Source of the DNA: Chara braunii
Taxonomy: Eukaryota; Streptophyta; Charophyceae; Charales; Characeae
Length of the DNA stretch: 32,851 nucleotides
Reading direction: 5' to 3'
NCBI GenBank assembly: GCA_003427395.1
Contig: BFEA01000147.1
Location: 865,002-897,852 of the forward strand
Part shown: positions 29,091-32,851 of the stretch, one piece after another
How positions within the stretch are numbered: the first letter of the stretch is position 1
How the letters are laid out: each line of letters opens with the position of its first letter
Notes under the pieces: generated by a model
Database searches by the model: none
The model's input: the letters and a program-made list of their open reading frames with translations, nothing else
What the model was told of the DNA's origin: nothing
Program-made: the position numbers and the translations under genes

Positions 29091-29195
29091 CCTGGGGCTA
29101 GGTCCCACTTGCACGAATTAAGAGATACTGACCGTCGATAGCAAAGATCAACGGCCGAGATCTCCTAATTTGCGTAAGTGGGACCTTGCCCCTGG
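29091..29195. repeat. 105-bp foldback with 49-bp arms and 7-nt loop
   Basis: The arm CCTGGGGCTAGGTCCCACTT (continuing to 29139) pairs with 29147-29195 at roughly 38 of 49 positions, and further G-U pairs would form in RNA. The loop is AGCAAAG. There are no obvious flanking target duplications. It may be a MITE relic or a hairpin RNA precursor. Confidence 0.75.
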
Positions 29196-29236
29196 AATTT
29201 GGTGTATGGGATGGCGATCAGCAACTGAGGAGGGTC

Positions 29237-29259
29237 TTTTTTTTTTTTTTTTTTTTTTT
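29237..29259 (+). repeat. Poly(T) tract
   Basis: About 23 T residues flanked on both sides by GAGGAGGGTCTT-like sequence (29227 and 29260). This is a small duplication across the homopolymer. Confidence 0.8.
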
Positions 29260-29344
29260 GAGGAGGGTCTTGGATTCTGTGTGGATGGGGGAGTTGACAA
29301 GGCAAGTAAACTGGAAGAGGGCCGGAAGGAACAACGTGGTGAGC

Positions 29345-29975
29345 ACATGTATTCGGATGCTTTCTGGACCTGGTGTGTTTCACCGAGTGCAATATCTGGA
29401 AAGGAGAAAGAGAATCTAGAAGGGTAAAAATCAACAATAGGGGCCTGGGTTCAATAAGCATAACCCTCTACAATGTCATGTATTTGGATGCTTTCTGGAC
29501 CACCTGCCGAAATTCAACGACAAAAAGGAGAAAGAGAATCTACAAGGGTAAACAACAAGACAAGACAAGATTAGGGGGCCCGCTCTACTACTCAGAACAC
29601 TCTACATGTATTTGGATGCTAGAAAGGAGAAAGAGAATCTAGAAGGGTAAAAATCAAGATTAGGGGGCTCACTCCACTATTCACAACACTCTACATGTAT
29701 TTGGGGGCTTTCTGGACCAGGTGCGTTTCACCAAGTCCAACATCTTGAGTGTATGGGGTCCAGAAAGCGTTGAAGTGCATGTAGAGTCTGGTGAAGTGTA
29801 GGCGGCCCTAGGAAAGAGAAGGCCAACCTTGTAAAAAGAAGAAACTTGTGAGAGATGTGATAAGAAATCATCGAAATGCATGTAGAGTCTTGTGTAGTGG
29901 GAGGAGAGGCCCCAGGAAAAGAGAAGGCCAACCTGCTAAGAAGAAGACAATCTTGCGAGAGTTGCGATAAGCAGG
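29345..29975 (+). repeat. Minisatellite-like array of two unit types
   Basis: Unit type 1 (ACATGTATTTGGATGC, then CTTTCTGGACC, then AAGGAGAAAGAGAATCTA) starts near 29345, 29476, 29604 and 29693, with a spacing of about 130 bp and one shortened copy. Unit type 2 (GCATGTAGAGTCT, GGCC, AGAGAAGGCCAACC) occurs at about 29778-29872 and 29878-29973. TTTCTGGACC in type 1 and GGTCCAGAAAGC at 29757 are complementary, so the two parts meet head to head. Confidence 0.75.
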
Positions 29976-30096
29976 GGGAGGATGTCAAGGAAGAGGGTGA
30001 AGATACTAGGGGAGAAACCAGTGAATGGATCTTGGATTGGACAGACTGTGAAGAATCGCCCCGGGCATATGGTTTGGTTGAAACGGGACAAACCAA

Positions 30097-30213
30097 ANAA
30101 AAAAAAAAAAAAAAAAAAAAAAAAACGGGACAAACAGTGTCATACCTGGAGTTCGTCGTACACAAGTGTGAATTTTGGATCAGAGGATGAACTTTTTTTT
30201 TTTTTTTTTTTTT
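30097..30213 (+). repeat. A-tract and T-tract pair
   Basis: A run of about 28 A including one N (30097-30125) and a run of about 21 T (30193-30213) flank some 67 unique bases. GGGACAAAC flanks the A-tract on both sides. These are probably tails of small insertions. Confidence 0.6.
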
Positions 30214-30454
30214 GAAGAATGTACCGAGCTGGATGGAATGTTGTGTGGCTGTACCTTGACTAGAAGGCTGCATCAGGGGCCGGCTATCCACTTTTTTTTA
30301 ACATCATGGTTGCAGCGGCTAAGGCAGCAGGCTGGTATACCACCAGTACTTCCTAAAGTCGTGCCCGTTAACAAGCCACGATTTCAGGGAACCTACGGGT
30401 CACTACAGGAGTGCCCAAAGTCATCCGACTAGAAATGTTCCAACTCTATTTTTT

Positions 30455-30540
30455 TTTCCACGGCCGATAGCTGGGCCAAGTACTGGCGGTTTAAGCCCAA
30501 TAAGACTGCCGATTCAATTCCATTCCGCGCAGGGTTGGAT
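30455..30540 (+). mobile_element. tRNA-like segment
   Basis: GGGC...GCCC brackets CAAGTACTGGCGGTTTAA as a D-arm-like hairpin. GATTCAATTCC about 15 bases on matches the B box at 8 of 11 positions. It is probably a tRNA-derived SINE fragment. Confidence 0.35.
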
Positions 30541-30683
30541 CACAGGATTGCACGGCGACTGCTTACAAACAATTCCTGACGGATAACGCTTCCAGCTCGG
30601 TCGCCCAGGCGGTATCGACCCGTACGCAACCCGCCCGTTCGGCCAGTCTGGGCCCGACAGCCCTCCAAGCGAAATTGCACAAA

Positions 30684-30710
30684 ATCGGTCTCGCCATTTT
30701 CGAGACCGAT
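30684..30710. other. Perfect 10-bp hairpin
   Basis: ATCGGTCTCG and CGAGACCGAT pair perfectly around a 7-base loop (CCATTTT). A second inverted repeat (GGGGCCAACC / GGTTGGCCCC) follows at about 30774-30818. No gene context. Confidence 0.7.
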
Positions 30711-31107
30711 ATCGCATGTGGAGGCCTCTTCTTGGGGTCATCTCAGAATGCTTGCATCACGAAAAATAAATCCGGGGGCCAACCAGCCCCCGAGCTGGGG
30801 TTGGCCCCTGATCTTTTGTTTTCCAAATCTGGAATGTTGATAAAAAGATCGACAGCCCAGATCAATCCGGGGGCTTGGTAAGGCCTGTCGAAGGAGGGAT
30901 GAGCATAAGAATTTGAATGCCTCTGCCTTCCCTCGGCAAGCTGTCCACCTCACCAATTCCTCTTCTTCATCGCCACCACATATCCTTCCCATCATCACCG
31001 CTGTCACCAGGTCTGTGGTCCCGGCTCCTCCTGACCACCTGCACGACATGCCCATCGCAGCAATCTCTGGTCCACGATAAGAAGCAGTGAAACTGAGATC
31101 TGAATTG

Positions 31108-31405
<298 letters not shown>

Positions 31406-31750
31406 CGTCACGCCCCATCACCCAGCACTCTCTCCACTGCCCTTGGACCACAAACAACCCACCTATCATAAACCCCACCTCGCCCTTCTCCCACCCACCC
31501 TTTCCACCCGGAAGCACATCCATCAGGGAAACAAGAGTGGGGATGTACCCCTCACATGCACATATCCAAACTTCTCCACGGGCCATTCTTTTTTTGCTTC
31601 CTTCACCAAGATTTTAAATTGCCAGGGTTACCCAACTTAAGGGCCTCGGTAGCCCAGGCTTAAGGGCCAACTCCCTTGAACCACCAATGCCGCCACCTCT
31701 GTTTTTTTTTGTTTTTTTTTTTTTACCTGATCTATGTGTCCTTTTTTTTT

Positions 31751-32048
31751 GCTGGAAACCGGGTCCAGCGTCCCTTAATTACATCTTTATAAGCAGTACA
31801 TTTTAAAAGTGGCGCCTTTGCGCTGAAAACTGGGTCCAGCCTCCCATCCAATCCACTATACCATACCAATCTTGCAGCAGGCTCGGATATTGGGGGGGAC
31901 CCACTGTGGGCCACCAGTGGAGCCTCCCCCAACCCCGGCCCCTGCCATCCACCTGCTCTCCTTCTGGCGCCTCTTTATTTTTGAAACTATCTGAAAAAGC
32001 TGGGATAAACAGTACATTGCCAACGCTGGAAACCGGGTCCAGCGTCCC
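31751..32048 (-). repeat. Three hairpin-module copies on the minus strand (8-10)
   Basis: They lie at 31751-31774, 31822-31845 and 32025-32048. The first is followed on its own strand directly by an A-run (31750-31742). The second has G-T in place of one G-C stem pair. The short spacers share AATGTACTG-TTAT, so the group looks like linked partial copies. Confidence 0.8.
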
Positions 32049-32606
32049 ATATTTGTGCTGCGCCACCTCTCTACCGAACTTGTGAGCATAAATACCGAGG
32101 CTCCGCAGAAGGTCCAGCCTATTGGTCCCAAGGTGCAGTGCGGGGCACAGAATTTGCAGTGCCTCGGCTTGGGTGATATTTAACTCCCATGTCAGCTGCC
32201 GCAAAAACTGAACAAAAAATTAGGGGACGTATGTGAGCTTCCACTGTAACAGTGACACATATAAGAAATCCCCTCCCCGTCGCAAAAAAAAAAGAAAAAA
32301 AAAACAACGGGCCCCTGAGCTGTCAAAATACAGACCCCTCGAAGTTCAAAAATAGATACCTTCAGATGAAGAGAATAAATAAAAGATCATTCGGAATTGC
32401 CCGGGGCCGGTCAGTCCAATGATGACATCTAAAGGCCGAATTTGCGCCTGGCCTGTCGAAACGGCAAGAGAAAGAATGCATCTTTCAGCACAAAGCGGTA
32501 AGATGCATCCGTTGCTATTCATAGTAATGGATGTATGTTGCCCCTTCGCTGCCTGAATAGCACCAAATGCACTAGCAGAGGATGCAAAGTGGATTTTAAT
32601 TTTAAA

Positions 32607-32649
<43 letters not shown>

Positions 32650-32851
32650 GCTCGTGTGTGTCCTCTCCAGTGTGACCCAAAAAATGACTCAAATTTTGGG
32701 ATTTGGGGTCTTTTGGTCCTCGTGTGAGTATGCCCTGTAAGCAATATTCTCTGCAGTCTTTTTTTTTTTTTTTTTCTTGGAAGAAATGTCTTTCACATTC
32801 CCTGACTTTGTCCAAAAAAAAAAGAAAAAAAACTTTGTTGGGTGGTAGGTG
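32049..32851. other. No gene recognised; homopolymer-rich
   Basis: It contains A-runs at about 32284-32304, a run of about 34 T at 32612-32645, T16 at about 32760, and A-runs at the end. Open frames on the minus strand read through the homopolymers and carry no domain. Confidence 0.5.

Overview
The window is eukaryotic, repeat-dense DNA with no recognisable host gene. It is a pile of decayed retroelements, small DNA transposons, poly(A)-tailed insertions and low-complexity tracts. Ty3-type pol motifs, tRNA-like poly(A) insertions and a Penelope-like element with an N-terminal GIY-YIG domain point to the green lineage. From memory only, several protein fragments resemble repetitive predicted proteins of the charophyte alga Chara braunii. 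That is a best guess and was not tested.

Layout: (1) 1-12287, a degenerate Ty3/gypsy retrotransposon read on the minus strand between direct repeats of about 1.17 kb (1-1167 and 11122-12287). In element order it carries gag with a CCHC knuckle, aspartic protease, RT, RNase H, a PHD-finger-like module, integrase (H2C2, core, C-terminal domain), and then an unusual region of about 1.9 kb with extra ORFs before the 3' LTR. It is dead: frameshifts, stops, a lost protease Asp, a lost integrase Glu and a lost PHD cysteine. (2) 12288-15000, small repeats: tRNA-like segments, a 111-bp MITE, and a diverged direct repeat of about 300 bp. (3) 15500-20400, a family of short repeats in forward orientation (15.5-17.75 kb) and again inverted (18.96-20.4 kb), with a 579-bp TIR element with a TAA target duplication inside the forward arm. 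(4) 21725-28559, a decayed Penelope-like element on the minus strand between 554-bp direct repeats (pseudo-LTRs). Its order is Gly/Asn-rich CCHC protein, charged coiled-coil segment, GIY-YIG endonuclease, CxC segment, reverse transcriptase, which is the permuted (Chlamys/Naiad-like) arrangement. (5) 28560-32851, tRNA-like insertions, a 105-bp foldback, minisatellites, microsatellites and homopolymers.

One short hairpin module (consensus GGGACG plus GCTGGACCCGGTTTCCAGC) occurs ten times on both strands. Its stem shows compensatory changes, so it looks like a conserved structured RNA tail or head of a small retroelement family. The most notable items are this hairpin family, the PHD finger inside a Ty3 pol, the zinc-knuckle plus N-terminal GIY-YIG Penelope element, and the extra 3' ORF region of the Ty3 element.
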